The notes under the pieces were generated by a model. It did no database searches, was not told the origin of the DNA, and saw nothing but the letters and a program-made list of their open reading frames with translations. From contig NZ_JACWMY010000016.1 in NCBI RefSeq assembly GCF_014773265.1, positions 1 through 64,000 of the forward strand: a DNA stretch of 64,000 bases, read 5' to 3'. The DNA is from Mucilaginibacter pankratovii (GTDB taxonomy: Bacteria > Bacteroidota > Bacteroidia > Sphingobacteriales > Sphingobacteriaceae). Of the stretch, positions 24,280 to 33,737 are shown piece by piece; within the stretch, counting starts at the first letter, position 1, and each line of letters begins with the position of its first letter. The translations under genes and the position numbers were made by a program.

Positions 24280-26289
24280 TTAAACTTCTTCGGTTTCTTC
24301 AGTTTCTGCAGCAGCTTCTGGCTCTGCTTTAGCTACCGGGGCTGGTGCAACAGGGGCTTTTTTAGCCGCTTTGCTTTCAGCACCTTCCATTTGCTCTTTT
24401 AACTGAGCTAATACGCTAAGATCGCCTAAAGTTGATTTCTCTACTGATTCTTTCACTTTCTTAACCGCGTTGTTAGCAGATTTTGCTTCTTTCTTACGGT
24501 TTTCAAATTCCTGAACACGAGCGTCAGCACGAGCTTCTTCCCATATACGTGAGTGTGAAATAACGATACGTTTGTTTTCTTTGTTGAATTCGATGATCTT
24601 GAACTCAGCAGCTTCTTCAGCTTTTACAGATTTACCGTCTTCTTTAACCAGGTGTTTGGTTGGCGCAAAGCCTTCTACACCGTAAGGTAAAGCTACGATA
24701 GCACCTTTATCAGTTACTTTCAATACGGTACCTTCGTGTATCGAATCGATAGTGAAGATAGTTTCGAAAGTATCCCAAGGGTTTTCTTCCAGCTGTTTGT
24801 GGCCTAAGCTCAGTTTGCGGTTATCAATATCCAATTCTAAAACTACCACGTTTAATTTTTCGCCAACCTTAGTAAATTCGTTAGGGTGGTTTACTTTTTT
24901 AGACCATGATAAGTCAGAGATGTGGATCAAACCGTCGATGCCGTCTTCCAGTTCAACAAACACACCAAAGTTGGTCATGTTCTTAACTGTAGCAACATGA
25001 GTGGTACCAATTGCATACCTGGTACCGGCATTTTGCCAAGGATCAGGAGTTAATTGTTTAATACCAAGGCTCATTTTGCGCTCGTCGCGATCTAAGGTTA
25101 ATACCTGAGCTTCAACTTCGTCGCCAACTTTCAGGAATTCCTGTGGGTTACGCAGGTTTTGAGACCATGACATTTCTGACACGTGGATCAAACCTTCAAC
25201 ACCCGGGATAATTTCCAAGAACGCGCCGTAATCAGCAACAGTTACAATTTTACCTTTTACTTTAGATCCGATAACTAAATCAGTATCTAATGATTGCCAA
25301 GGGTGCGGGGTAAGTTGTTTTAAACCTAAAGCGATACGTTTTTTCTCATCATCAAAATCAAGCACAACAACGTTGATCTTCTGATCTAATGATAATACTT
25401 CTCTTGGATGCTCTATGCGGCCCCAAGATATATCGGTAATGTGTAGTAAACCGTCTACGCCACCAAGGTCGATGAATACACCAAAGTCGGTAATGTTTTT
25501 AACGGTACCTTCCAATACCTGGCCTTTTTCAAGCTTGGCAACAATTTCTGTTTTTTGGTTTTCCAAATCGTCTTCGATAAGCACTTTGTGCGATACCACA
25601 ACGTTTTTAAACTCGTGGTTTATCTTAACAACTTTAAATTCCATTGTTTTGCCCACATATACATCATAATCCCTGATAGGTTTGATGTCGATCTGTGAAC
25701 CTGGTAAAAAGGCTTCAACGCCCATAATATCAACAATTAAACCACCTTTAGTTCTGCTTTTCACAAAACCTGTGATGATCTCATCGTTATCCAGTGCCGA
25801 ATTAATGCGCTCCCATGATTTTTGAGTTTTAGCACGTTTACGAGAAAGCACTAACTGACCGTTAGCATCTTCCTGCGATTCAACAAATACTTCAACTGAA
25901 TCACCGATCTTCAGATCAGGTGTATCACGGAATTCAGAAACCGATACCAAACCGTCAGATTTAAACCCGATGTTTAATACAACATCTTTGTTATTGATAT
26001 TTACAACAACACCAGAGATAATTTCGCCTTTGGTGATAGAGCTGAATGTTCCATCATAAAGTTTCTCCAGTTTCTCACGGTCGTCATCGCTGTAGTTACC
26101 AAATTTTTTGTCATCTGCATCCCAGTCGAAATCTTCCAGTGGTGCAACTGCGATCTTAGATTTGATCTCTTCGATTGATATTGAATCAGCTTCTGACTCA
26201 ATAGTTTCTTTTTCTGCGGTTGCAGTAACTGTACCCAGTTCCGCTTCCTTAGCTTTTAATTCTTTTTCTGCTTCTTGTTTTTTTGCCAT
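24280..26289 (-). CDS. rpsA: 30S ribosomal protein S1
   Basis: The 669-residue protein has six S1 RNA-binding domains between about residues 85 and 590, with repeated motifs such as DFGVFIDLGGVDGLLHITD, DYGAFLEI and NFGVFVELEDGIDGLIHISD. An acidic N-terminal extension and a low-complexity Ala/Glu C-terminal tail flank them. S1 helps recruit mRNA to the 30S subunit. Codon use is that of a highly expressed gene. It has a perfect -7 box 42 bases upstream and its own terminator. Confidence 0.97.
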   Translation of the reverse strand: MAKKQEAEKELKAKEAELGTVTATAEKETIESEADSISIEEIKSKIAVAPLEDFDWDADDKKFGNYSDDDREKLEKLYDGTFSSITKGEIISGVVVNINNKDVVLNIGFKSDGLVSVSEFRDTPDLKIGDSVEVFVESQEDANGQLVLSRKRAKTQKSWERINSALDNDEIITGFVKSRTKGGLIVDIMGVEAFLPGSQIDIKPIRDYDVYVGKTMEFKVVKINHEFKNVVVSHKVLIEDDLENQKTEIVAKLEKGQVLEGTVKNITDFGVFIDLGGVDGLLHITDISWGRIEHPREVLSLDQKINVVVLDFDDEKKRIALGLKQLTPHPWQSLDTDLVIGSKVKGKIVTVADYGAFLEIIPGVEGLIHVSEMSWSQNLRNPQEFLKVGDEVEAQVLTLDRDERKMSLGIKQLTPDPWQNAGTRYAIGTTHVATVKNMTNFGVFVELEDGIDGLIHISDLSWSKKVNHPNEFTKVGEKLNVVVLELDIDNRKLSLGHKQLEENPWDTFETIFTIDSIHEGTVLKVTDKGAIVALPYGVEGFAPTKHLVKEDGKSVKAEEAAEFKIIEFNKENKRIVISHSRIWEEARADARVQEFENRKKEAKSANNAVKKVKESVEKSTLGDLSVLAQLKEQMEGAESKAAKKAPVAPAPVAKAEPEAAAETEETEEV

Positions 26290-26331
26290 TAATAAATTTT
26301 ACTCCTTTTTCCCAACACTTAATTGGGACTG

Positions 26332-26339
26332 CAAAGGTA
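26332..26339 (-). promoter_or_regulatory. -7 promoter element of rpsA
   Basis: TACCTTTG on the minus strand is a perfect TAnnTTTG match 42 bases before the rpsA ATG. The -33 region is AT-rich without a clear TTTG. Confidence 0.6.
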
Positions 26340-26506
26340 CGGATATAATTTTTATAGATAAAAATATTTTTAGTGTTAAATATTGATTTTTAGGCGGTTT
26401 TTGGTGGGGAAATGTAGATTGTGGGGAATGGTTTAGGCAAATCAGAGAGGAAGTCGATGATTTTAAAGCTTGTTTAAAGAGGTAGTTTGGTAAATAGCTA
26501 TATTAT

Positions 26507-26604
26507 GGCGTTGCCTGCGGCCCGGGCTATGCGCTGCAACTCCTCATTCCGCACTGCTGATAGAAGCAGTGCTTCATTCCGGGGTTTCCGCTTCTATCCC
26601 TAAC
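26507..26604. repeat. GGCGTTGCCT...GCGCTGCAA dispersed repeat (copy 1)
   Basis: The 33 bases at 26507-26539 match the reverse complement of 42000-42032 with three mismatches, and the similarity continues in patches to a shared CTAACGC end (26598-26604 here). The repeat fills much of the 328-base gap between rpsA and the next gene; otherwise the gap holds only the rpsA promoter. Confidence 0.7.
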
Positions 26605-26617
26605 GCGGATCTTCGTT

Positions 26618-27295
26618 TCAATCAATCTTTTGAGGTAACTTCTCCCCTATCTCCTCATAAATTTCCATAAAAGTATCCAGCAAGCCCAATCGGTATTGTA
26701 GTACAACAGCACTTACGGCCTCTTCGTGCTCGACTGTAAACGGGTCGCGCCATACACGCATACAGATACGTTTGAGGGCATAAGTTACCTGTCCAAGATT
26801 AACATAGGTAGCTAAATAGCGGCTTTGCTTAAAGCCTTCGTAAAATTTAGCAAAAACGGCAGTGTTCTTCATCCCCGCAAAAGCCACAAATTCTTTAATG
26901 ATTTCCACATCGCAGCTATCCAGATGGCCATAAAAGTCATCCACGCTTATCTTATTGGTGGTGATAAGCAGGTTATCCAGTATCAGTTCCACACCGATGT
27001 GCCCCAAAAAGAATGGCTTTACCGGCGAACCTGTAATGGCAGGTGCGAGCATTTTTTTGAGCGTGTGCGAATGGTGCAGAAAGAATTCCGAGGTGTGAAA
27101 ATACTTATCAACCAGCAAATGTTTATTCCAGCCGGCGATGATAGAGTTTACATTCGGGTTTGCATGCACCAATTTTTCGGGATGCAGAACGATGGTTTTG
27201 TCGGCATTTTTCAGCAGGTCGGGCAGTACGGTGCCTAAGGTAAAGTAGCAGTCGGTAGTGTCCCGGTCGAAATAATAGTGCGACAAAAAATTCAT
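26618..27295 (-). CDS. AcpH-like (ACP phosphodiesterase-related) protein, distant
   Basis: From MNFLSHYYFD at 27295 (the longer ORF start at 27346 adds 17 unlikely residues) this encodes 225 residues. The opening, and the spaced histidines and aspartates (HLLVDKYFH near residue 80, GHIGVELILDNLL near 117), recall the acyl carrier protein phosphodiesterase family (AcpH/DUF479). Those enzymes remove the phosphopantetheine arm from ACP. The similarity is judged by eye and is weak, so a different alpha-helical hydrolase remains possible. It stands alone, divergent from tyrS. Confidence 0.6.
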   Translation of the reverse strand: MNFLSHYYFDRDTTDCYFTLGTVLPDLLKNADKTIVLHPEKLVHANPNVNSIIAGWNKHLLVDKYFHTSEFFLHHSHTLKKMLAPAITGSPVKPFFLGHIGVELILDNLLITTNKISVDDFYGHLDSCDVEIIKEFVAFAGMKNTAVFAKFYEGFKQSRYLATYVNLGQVTYALKRICMRVWRDPFTVEHEEAVSAVVLQYRLGLLDTFMEIYEEIGEKLPQKID

Positions 27296-27442
27296 AGGCA
27301 GGGGCTGAAATGTTCCGTTTGTAGCAATAAACAAAAAATATACCACATAAAAAAGCCTTTACACAGATGTAATATCAACATTACCCTTAGTTTACACAGC
27401 AAAAAGCAATCAATTCGGCCTGCACCCAACAAATTATTCTTT

Positions 27443-27450
27443 TATCTTTG
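27443..27450 (+). promoter_or_regulatory. -7 promoter element of tyrS
   Basis: TATCTTTG matches TAnnTTTG exactly and lies 38 bases before the tyrS ATG. No good -33 TTTG is seen. Confidence 0.6.
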
Positions 27451-27454
27451 GCGT

Positions 27455-27470
27455 CCCGATAGCTATCGGG
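27455..27470. repeat. Perfect palindrome in the tyrS leader
   Basis: CCCGATAGCTATCGGG is a 16-base perfect palindrome lying between the -7 box and the tyrS start, so it would be in the 5' leader of the mRNA. Similar palindromes are frequent between genes in Bacteroidota, so a regulatory role is uncertain. Confidence 0.65.
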
Positions 27471-27488
27471 TTTGAAACACATACACTG

Positions 27489-28883
27489 ATGAATTTTGTA
27501 GAAGAACTACGCTGGAGAGGCATGTTGCACGATATTATGCCCGGAACTGAGGAATTACTGAATAAAGGGATGGTATCGGGCTATATCGGTTTCGACCCAA
27601 CTGCCGATTCGCTGCATGTTGGCAGCCTTGCCCAGATCATGACGCTGATACACTTTCAGCGTGCAGGCCATAAGCCATTTGCCCTGGTTGGCGGCGCTAC
27701 CGGTATGGTGGGCGACCCATCGGGTAAATCGGCAGAGCGTAACTTACTGAACGAAGAAGATCTGCAGCATAATCTTAACGGTATTAAAGGCCAGTTGGAA
27801 AGGTTCCTTGATTTTGAAACCGGCGATAACGCCGCCCAAATGGTTAATAACTACGATTGGTTTAAAGGGTACGACTTTTTGAACTTCATCCGCGATGTAG
27901 GGAAGCATATCACCGTTAACTATATGATGGCTAAGGATTCGGTAAAGAACCGCATCAACGGCGATACGGGCATGTCGTTCACCGAGTTTTCGTACCAGTT
28001 GGTACAGGGCTACGATTTTTACTACCTGTGGAAAAACCGCAACTGCGCCCTGCAAATGGGCGGCAGCGACCAATGGGGCAATATTGTTACCGGTACCGAA
28101 CTGATCCGCCGCAAAGGCCGTGGCGAAGCATTTGCTTTGACCACCCAACTCATCAAAAAATCCGACGGGACCAAATTCGGTAAATCTGAAGGTGGCAACA
28201 TCTGGCTGGATGCTGCAAAAACTAAACCGTTTGATTTTTATCAATTTTGGTTAAATACCAGCGATGAGGACGCCAAGGCTTATATTAGAATATTTACTTT
28301 ATTTGATCAATCCAAAATTGAATCAATTGAGATTGAGCACAATCATAATCCAGGAACACGTGTTTTGCAGAAAGCGCTTGCTGCAGATATAACAATACGC
28401 GTTCATGGTGAGGAAAAAATGAAACTGGTTTATATTACTAATGATTTTGCTTTTAATAAAGATTTCAAATGGGAACATTTATCCCTTTTATCGGAACAAG
28501 ATTTTATTGACATTTTCAGTAGCACCAAAGTGTTTTATAATCGAAGTGCCGATGTTTTCTTAACAACGAAGTATAACAATCCCACATTTAGCGATGAGGA
28601 TATAATCTCCTTTTTATCAGAAATTAGAGATTTTGATGAAAATTTAGAATCAAAACCTATGTTTGAATCTAAGAGTGAAATTAGAAAACTAATAATCAAC
28701 GGAGGTATTTATATTAATAAGACGAAGGTACTTTTGGAAAATAAACTTTCAGATTTCAAAGCATTTAGAAACCAATACTTATACGTTCAAAAAGGGAAAA
28801 AAAATGCTGCATTGGTTGTTTTATGTAAATACGACTCTCTAACCGAAAAAATGAAACAGGTAAATTCTATGATGAATAGATAA
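27489..28883 (+). CDS. tyrS: Tyrosyl-tRNA synthetase with a compositionally foreign C-terminal half
   Basis: The 464-residue class I synthetase has the HIGH-type motif HVGS at residues 43-46, the KMSKS-type motif KFGKS at 229-233, and a C-terminal S4 RNA-binding domain (about residues 385-450). The core up to about residue 250 is about 60% GC like its neighbours. From about 28240 onward GC falls to about 30% (hand counts on sample lines), with AT-ending codons throughout. The reading frame stays open and the S4 domain is recognisable, so the enzyme is probably functional. It is longer than the usual 420-430 residues of the family. Confidence 0.95.
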   Translation: MNFVEELRWRGMLHDIMPGTEELLNKGMVSGYIGFDPTADSLHVGSLAQIMTLIHFQRAGHKPFALVGGATGMVGDPSGKSAERNLLNEEDLQHNLNGIKGQLERFLDFETGDNAAQMVNNYDWFKGYDFLNFIRDVGKHITVNYMMAKDSVKNRINGDTGMSFTEFSYQLVQGYDFYYLWKNRNCALQMGGSDQWGNIVTGTELIRRKGRGEAFALTTQLIKKSDGTKFGKSEGGNIWLDAAKTKPFDFYQFWLNTSDEDAKAYIRIFTLFDQSKIESIEIEHNHNPGTRVLQKALAADITIRVHGEEKMKLVYITNDFAFNKDFKWEHLSLLSEQDFIDIFSSTKVFYNRSADVFLTTKYNNPTFSDEDIISFLSEIRDFDENLESKPMFESKSEIRKLIINGGIYINKTKVLLENKLSDFKAFRNQYLYVQKGKKNAALVVLCKYDSLTEKMKQVNSMMNR

Positions 28884-28972
28884 TATTTGATTACAAAAAG
28901 GCAAGAAGAATTATTTTTTAATTATTGCTGAATAATTTGGAATTACGACATTTGGTAATTAAATTTGTACAA
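28240..28972 (+). other. Abruptly AT-rich tract covering the tyrS 3' half
   Basis: Hand counts give about 30% GC on lines between 28441 and 28800, against about 60% on lines 27661 and 28021. The tract continues through the 89-base gap and fades within the antitoxin gene (about 40%); the toxin gene is back above 50%. The step falls in the conserved DFYQFWLNTSDEDAKAYIR region, a plausible place for homologous recombination. Confidence 0.75.
28936..28967 (+). promoter_or_regulatory. Promoter of the ParS/RES toxin-antitoxin operon
   Basis: TTTG at 28936-28939, a 20-base spacer and TAAATTTG at 28960-28967 match both Bacteroidota consensus boxes. The ATG at 28973 follows after five bases, so the mRNA may have almost no leader. 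Confidence 0.65.
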
Positions 28973-29467
28973 ATGTCTGATGAGATGAAAAACAAAGAAA
29001 AACCAAATCAGTTTAAAGAGCCCATGGCAGTATATACCTACAATACTGCCATGCCTTTATATAATTTGTTTGGTGGCGCAAAAGCCGTCGCTTTTTCTTC
29101 CGATTTTGATTTGGTAAAACTGGCAAGGCAGGGTTTTCCTAAAAAAGCTCTGCTGGCGTTAGCCAAAAAGATTTCATTAAGCATACAGGAGCTTGCCAAC
29201 ATTCTTCATATTTCAGAGCGAACCTTGCAACGTTATGAAGATGATGTTATTATTAAAACCGAATATGCCGAAAAAGCTGTAGAGCTTGCCCGTTTGTATA
29301 CCCGTGGCGAAGAAGTTTTTGGCTCCATGGATAAATTTAAGCTTTGGATGAAAACTCCCAGCCTTATTTTTAACGGCGAAGCTCCGGTTACTTTTTTAGA
29401 TACCTCCGCAGGCTTCGATATGGTTTTTAATGAGTTGGGCCGCATAGAGCACGGTATTTTTGTTTGA
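28973..29467 (+). CDS. Xre/MbcA/ParS-type antitoxin of a RES toxin
   Basis: From the ATG at 28973 (a TTG at 28925 adds 16 residues upstream of the promoter) this encodes 164 residues. An Xre-like helix-turn-helix region with SIQELANILHISERTLQRYE lies near residues 75-95. A C-terminal toxin-binding domain (DUF2384 type) follows, with ELARLYTRGEEVFGS and FKLWMKTPSLIFNGEAPVTF. It should neutralise the RES toxin downstream and repress the operon. The stop codon overlaps the toxin start by one base. GC content is intermediate between the AT-rich tyrS end and the toxin. Confidence 0.9.
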   Translation: MSDEMKNKEKPNQFKEPMAVYTYNTAMPLYNLFGGAKAVAFSSDFDLVKLARQGFPKKALLALAKKISLSIQELANILHISERTLQRYEDDVIIKTEYAEKAVELARLYTRGEEVFGSMDKFKLWMKTPSLIFNGEAPVTFLDTSAGFDMVFNELGRIEHGIFV

Positions 29468-29925
29468 TGATACTCTACCGCATCTCTTCCTGCAAATACA
29501 TTAATAATCTCGATGGAGAAGGTGCAAGGCTATACGGCGCCCGGTGGAACAGCAAGGGCAATGCGATGATATACCTTGCGTCTTCGCGCGCTTTAGCCGT
29601 ATTGGAAGTATTGGTTCATCTCCCGCCCCTGTTAATACCCGAGGGTTTCTGCATTGCCGAAATTGAAGTGCCCGACTCCGGCATTACCAATATAGATGCG
29701 GCCACCTTACCCAAAAACTGGAAAGACATCTCCGCGCCAAATGAACTAAAGCTGATAGGTAACCAATTTATAAGAAAAAACGAACATCTTGCTATGAGGG
29801 TACCATCAAGCATCGTGGAGAAGGAGTTTAATTACTTGCTAAACCCGGTACATCCAGGCATGAAACATGTAAAGCTATTGAGTACCTCACCCTTTAATTT
29901 CGATGAGCGATTAGTGCATAATTAA
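29467..29925 (+). CDS. RES-domain toxin
   Basis: The 152-residue protein matches the RES family: an early LYRISS segment, then GARWNSKGNAMIYLASSRALAVLEVLVHL (residues about 23-51) with the Arg, Glu and Ser positions that name the family. Characterised RES toxins destroy NAD+ and arrest growth; that activity is inferred here. The ATG overlaps the antitoxin TGA (TGATG), favouring translational coupling. A TTG three bases upstream is a poorer start. Confidence 0.9.
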   Translation: MILYRISSCKYINNLDGEGARLYGARWNSKGNAMIYLASSRALAVLEVLVHLPPLLIPEGFCIAEIEVPDSGITNIDAATLPKNWKDISAPNELKLIGNQFIRKNEHLAMRVPSSIVEKEFNYLLNPVHPGMKHVKLLSTSPFNFDERLVHN

Positions 29926-30004
29926 TTTTGCATAATTAATTTATTGAGAGTTGGTATAATTCAAACTAAATATTTAGTTTTACGGCTTACCAATTATCTG
30001 CTTA

Positions 30005-30880
30005 ATGAAAAAACTATTATTTACCCTGGCCTGCACACTATGCCTAACATCGGGCTTTGCTCAGAAACCCGATGTTGCCATCGGCAAAGCCACTTACGAA
30101 CTTACCCACATCCGCGATACGGCCAACCGGGAAAAGCCTTATAAAGAAACCATGGTATTGCTGTTGGGCCGTAATGCCAGCGTGTATCGCAGTGTAACCA
30201 AACAGCTTCAGGATGAAATGCTTTCCAGCCAGATAGCCAGCCAGGTAAAAAATGCTACCGACCCTAATCACCTCAACCTTACAATTACAGGTGGCGGCGC
30301 GGTAACCAATGAGGAATTTTACCAGTATGCAAATACCAAAAAGCTTTATACTGAGCAGCAGATCGTTAACTATTACCTGGTAGAAGAGGCGCTACCGGTT
30401 ATAAACTGGAAGATAGGGACGGACACCCTAAGTTTTGGAACTTTACATTGCCAGAAAGCAACCGGTATTTTTAAAGGCCGCGTTTATGAAGCCTGGTTTT
30501 GCCCGGAGCTGCCATTCCGCAATGGCCCATGGAAACTAAACGGCCTGCCGGGTTTGATTGTGGAAGTTGCCGATACAAAAAGAGAGGTGATATTTAAGTT
30601 CGCAGGATTTGAGGACATCAGCAATACCAATCAAACAATATTACCGCCGGCAGCTGATATTAAAACCACGGTAAAAGATCTGCAGCGCCTGCAGGAGGCA
30701 CGGGCAAAAGACCCTGTGGGCTTTCCAAAGGCATCAAACGGGGGCGGCGGCACCCGGATAACAGGCATGCGAATGGGCGACATCGATCCATCAAAAATTC
30801 AGTCTATCACGGTAAACAAATCGCCCACGGCTAATGCGCGGGAAAATAACAATCCTATGGAACTGCCCGAAAAAAAATAA
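30005..30880 (+). CDS. GLPGLI family secreted protein
   Basis: The 291-residue protein has a signal peptide (residues 1-19, ending FAQ) and the family-defining NGLPGLIVEV motif near residue 182, preceded by the usual AWFCPELPFRNGPWKL stretch. GLPGLI proteins are periplasmic or surface proteins found almost only in Bacteroidota; their biochemical function is unknown. The gene ends at a hairpin shared with the convergent PH/SHOCT gene. The C-terminal 80 residues are polar and Asn/Pro-rich, probably disordered. Confidence 0.92.
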   Translation: MKKLLFTLACTLCLTSGFAQKPDVAIGKATYELTHIRDTANREKPYKETMVLLLGRNASVYRSVTKQLQDEMLSSQIASQVKNATDPNHLNLTITGGGAVTNEEFYQYANTKKLYTEQQIVNYYLVEEALPVINWKIGTDTLSFGTLHCQKATGIFKGRVYEAWFCPELPFRNGPWKLNGLPGLIVEVADTKREVIFKFAGFEDISNTNQTILPPAADIKTTVKDLQRLQEARAKDPVGFPKASNGGGGTRITGMRMGDIDPSKIQSITVNKSPTANARENNNPMELPEKK

Positions 30881-30881
30881 C

Positions 30882-30896
30882 CCCGCAATTTGCGGG
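30882..30896. terminator. Terminator between convergent genes
   Basis: CCCGCAATTTGCGGG forms a tight hairpin between the GLPGLI stop and the PH/SHOCT stop. An A-run just left of it supplies a T-run for the minus-strand transcript. Confidence 0.65.
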
Positions 30897-30910
30897 TTTG
30901 AATAGGGTTC

Positions 30911-31594
30911 TTAAAAATCGCTCAGCAGATCAAGCTTTTTAGCGTTATATTCTTCCTGCGAGATCAGCCCGTTCTCGAAAAGCATTTTCAGCCTCTTTAG
31001 TTTCTCGGTCAGTTCATCTTTCTTAGGCTCTTCCTGGGCTACCGGGGCAGCAACAGGTGCAGGCGGGGGAGTTGGAACCGGCGCTGGCGCGGCAAATGGT
31101 GGCTGTACCACAGGCGCAACCGGCTGAAAGGCAGCCTCGTTGGCGTGGCCTATCTGCATCGAGCCCGATTCGGCGCGTTTCTCTTCCAGGTCGCGCAGGC
31201 GGCGGGCTTCACGCTCGGCTTCTTTACGTTCCTGGGCGTATTGGTATAGCTTGCGGGCTTGTACCTTGGGCAGGTAATCAACCCCCATTTCGGCACCGTT
31301 AGTGGTTTTGGCACTGAATACGGCTCCTATAATTTCCTCGCGGGTGTATACGTCTACAATATCCTTCCATACAAAATCAACAAACTTGATAGATAACCCC
31401 AGGTTTGCCGGGGTAAAAAACAGGATGCGTTTATTGGTTAAAGCAATACAATCGGGGAACAGGTTCACTATCGGTTTCTTTTGTACCGCAATGTATAGTA
31501 TCTCCTCGCCGGTGGTAAGCAGATCTACCAGGCGGCCATAAATACGTTCAACAGCTTTGGGGTCTTGTTCTTCCTTTAAAAATTTCTCTATCAT
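30911..31594 (-). CDS. PH-like and SHOCT domain protein
   Basis: The 227-residue protein has a bacterial PH-like domain at about residues 10-105 (ALTNKRILFFTP motif), an Arg/Glu-rich helical segment (about 115-150), a Pro/Ala-rich linker (about 155-190), and a C-terminal SHOCT motif with LKMLFENGLISQEEYNAKK at about 205-223. It is probably cytoplasmic. SHOCT segments mediate oligomerisation or protein contacts; the function is otherwise unknown. It is a single-gene unit. Confidence 0.88.
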   Translation of the reverse strand: MIEKFLKEEQDPKAVERIYGRLVDLLTTGEEILYIAVQKKPIVNLFPDCIALTNKRILFFTPANLGLSIKFVDFVWKDIVDVYTREEIIGAVFSAKTTNGAEMGVDYLPKVQARKLYQYAQERKEAEREARRLRDLEEKRAESGSMQIGHANEAAFQPVAPVVQPPFAAPAPVPTPPPAPVAAPVAQEEPKKDELTEKLKRLKMLFENGLISQEEYNAKKLDLLSDF

Positions 31595-31682
31595 ATTTCT
31601 GATATTAGGATCGTGGGCAAAAATAACAATAATATTGCCTTTGTAAATATAAGTTTTAAGCTACAAATAGCAGCACTGCGCT

Positions 31683-33649
31683 TTATCTCAATAACGTAAC
31701 AGATGTATTTTGTGTATAGCTTACACCGTCGCCCATGGTGTATTTTACCACCAGGTAATAAACGCCCGTGGTAGCGGGCTTACCGGCATAGGTGCCGTCC
31801 CAGCCAACGTTGAAGTTTTTAGTATGAAAATATTGTTGTCCCCAGCGGTTGTAGATATAATACTCGATGGCCATAGGGTTACTGTTCTGATTGGGTCTGA
31901 ATATATCATTTACGCCATCGCCGTTTGGCGTGAATGTGTTGGGGAAGCTAACCAGTTCGCATTTATCCTGTCCAATCTCGATATCCAGTTCGTCTAATAT
32001 ACAGCCTTCGGCACTTAAAATTGTAAAATGATTACTTCCCGGTACCAGATCTGCAATGGTTTTGGTGAAGGGATAGACGTCTGCCCCATGCTTTATTTTG
32101 GCTGCTCCTTTTATATCGCCTGCGGGTGCAAATGTTATTTTGCCAAGCGCTGTGCAAACCGCGTTCCTCACATTATAAGTTAGCGCGGGTTTATTTACCA
32201 CCGAAAGATCGGGCACAAACACCTGCTGTTCTTTCCTGTCGCCGCCGGATGAGGTTACCACAAGTGTGTAAGTCCCCGGCGGCACATTGCTGAACGAATT
32301 GTCAGGACCGGTAACACCATTAAACGAATAGGTGTAAGTATCCGGGTGTGGCTTGGTTATGATCGTAACTCGGGCATGAGTGTAGGCTGTACATTCCTGC
32401 AGGAACTGAGCATCGATTATTTCTATGGGCGGGCATACGTCCTGATCCAGCAAGTAATCTTTTTCATCAATAAGGCAGCCTGCTTTATTGATTATTACAA
32501 AATGATAACTCCCTGCCGGCAAACCGGCAAAGGTGTGGCCAAAATTGTAAACGGCGTTATTGTAGCTTATCCCGTAGGTACTGTTGCCGGTAGCGGTATT
32601 GAGAGTGATCTCACCGGGTACATCGCAAACAGGATTCTTTTTGGTGATGGTGATAACGGGATTATTGAGGCTATAATCCGGAATGGTAAACGTGGCTTCC
32701 TTCGGGGCCTCGCCACCGGTAGATGTCACCGTTACTTTATAGCCCCCCGCTGTAAGATTATTAAACACCCCGATTCTGCTACTCATTCCGTTATCGAGCG
32801 TGTAAACATATTCGCTGGTGGGCGTTTTGCAGATCACCCGGGCAACACCTCTATTAAAAACATTACATTCCTGTTCTATGGCTACATCCTTTATCTCTAT
32901 TACCGGGATCTCCCCTGCTTCGGCGTTACTGCCTGCATCGTATACTACAAAAGGCAAGGTGCCCGCAGACCCCTTTATGGTCTGGTTTTCCATATCCAGT
33001 TCAAGCATTTCGGTGCCGCTCGGATGATCGGCAAATGCGTACACTTTAAGCTTGTTATTTACTGATACCGTTGTAAAACCCATAATATTACGGCCGATAG
33101 GTATATAAGAGGTGCTGTTGATAGGGTTTGCAATATTAACTTTTACGATCTCGCCACTGGCGGCCGCCATGTAAAGTTCGTCCTTATAAAACAACAAGTC
33201 GCTGCCGAATAGAAAGGCATATCGCCCAGGTAAACCGCATCGGTGGTGCCTTCCTTAAAAGAAAACAATGCACTTCCGCTGGCGAAATATACAAGGCCAT
33301 TCTTATCCACCGTAAGCGCGTTTCCTGCAACGTTATTGCCAATTAAATTACAATTGCTGATAGACGGGGAAGCGCCACCATTTATGTCGCCACGGTAAAG
33401 TGCTCCATTACCAGTGTTGTAGTAAAGGTAGGTGCCGGATACTGCTACTGAAAAAAAAGTTCCACTACCACAACCACCAACATCGTCTGTTATAATGCCA
33501 TTTTGGGTAAGCGTTATTCTTTTTAGTTGGAGTGAGCTTGTGGCCACATAAAATTGCTGGCAATAGCTTTTTGCTGCGATGCACAAGAGCATTACAAACA
33601 ATACGGCAACTTTTTTTATGAGGGGGCGGATGATCAATAGCTTAGGCAC
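31683..33649 (-). pseudogene. T9SS cargo with SprB-like repeats and gliding-motility C-terminal domain, frameshifted
   Basis: Two overlapping reading frames together encode one protein of about 655 residues. The first (from 33649) has a signal peptide and propeller-like repeats ending GDMPF. The second continues with LFGSDLLFYKDELYMA and has no ATG of its own (its ORF opens at a TTG). They join if one T is added to the TTT run (AAA at 33213-33215 on the plus strand). The rest has three or four SprB-type repeats and the C-terminal FTPNGDGVNDIFRP...YNRWGQ domain that directs export and surface attachment by the type IX system. Either a real lesion or a sequencing error. Confidence 0.85.
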
Positions 33650-33737
33650 AATAAGCAGTAAATATATTTATTTAAATACTCGGCAAGGCAAAATTTATTT
33701 TACCTTATTGTTATTTATTACTGCTTACATTGACGGA

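Noticed and set aside
32346..33065. 239-codon ORF on the plus strand
   Set aside because: Antisense to the SprB-repeat protein; composition is typical of a shadow frame.
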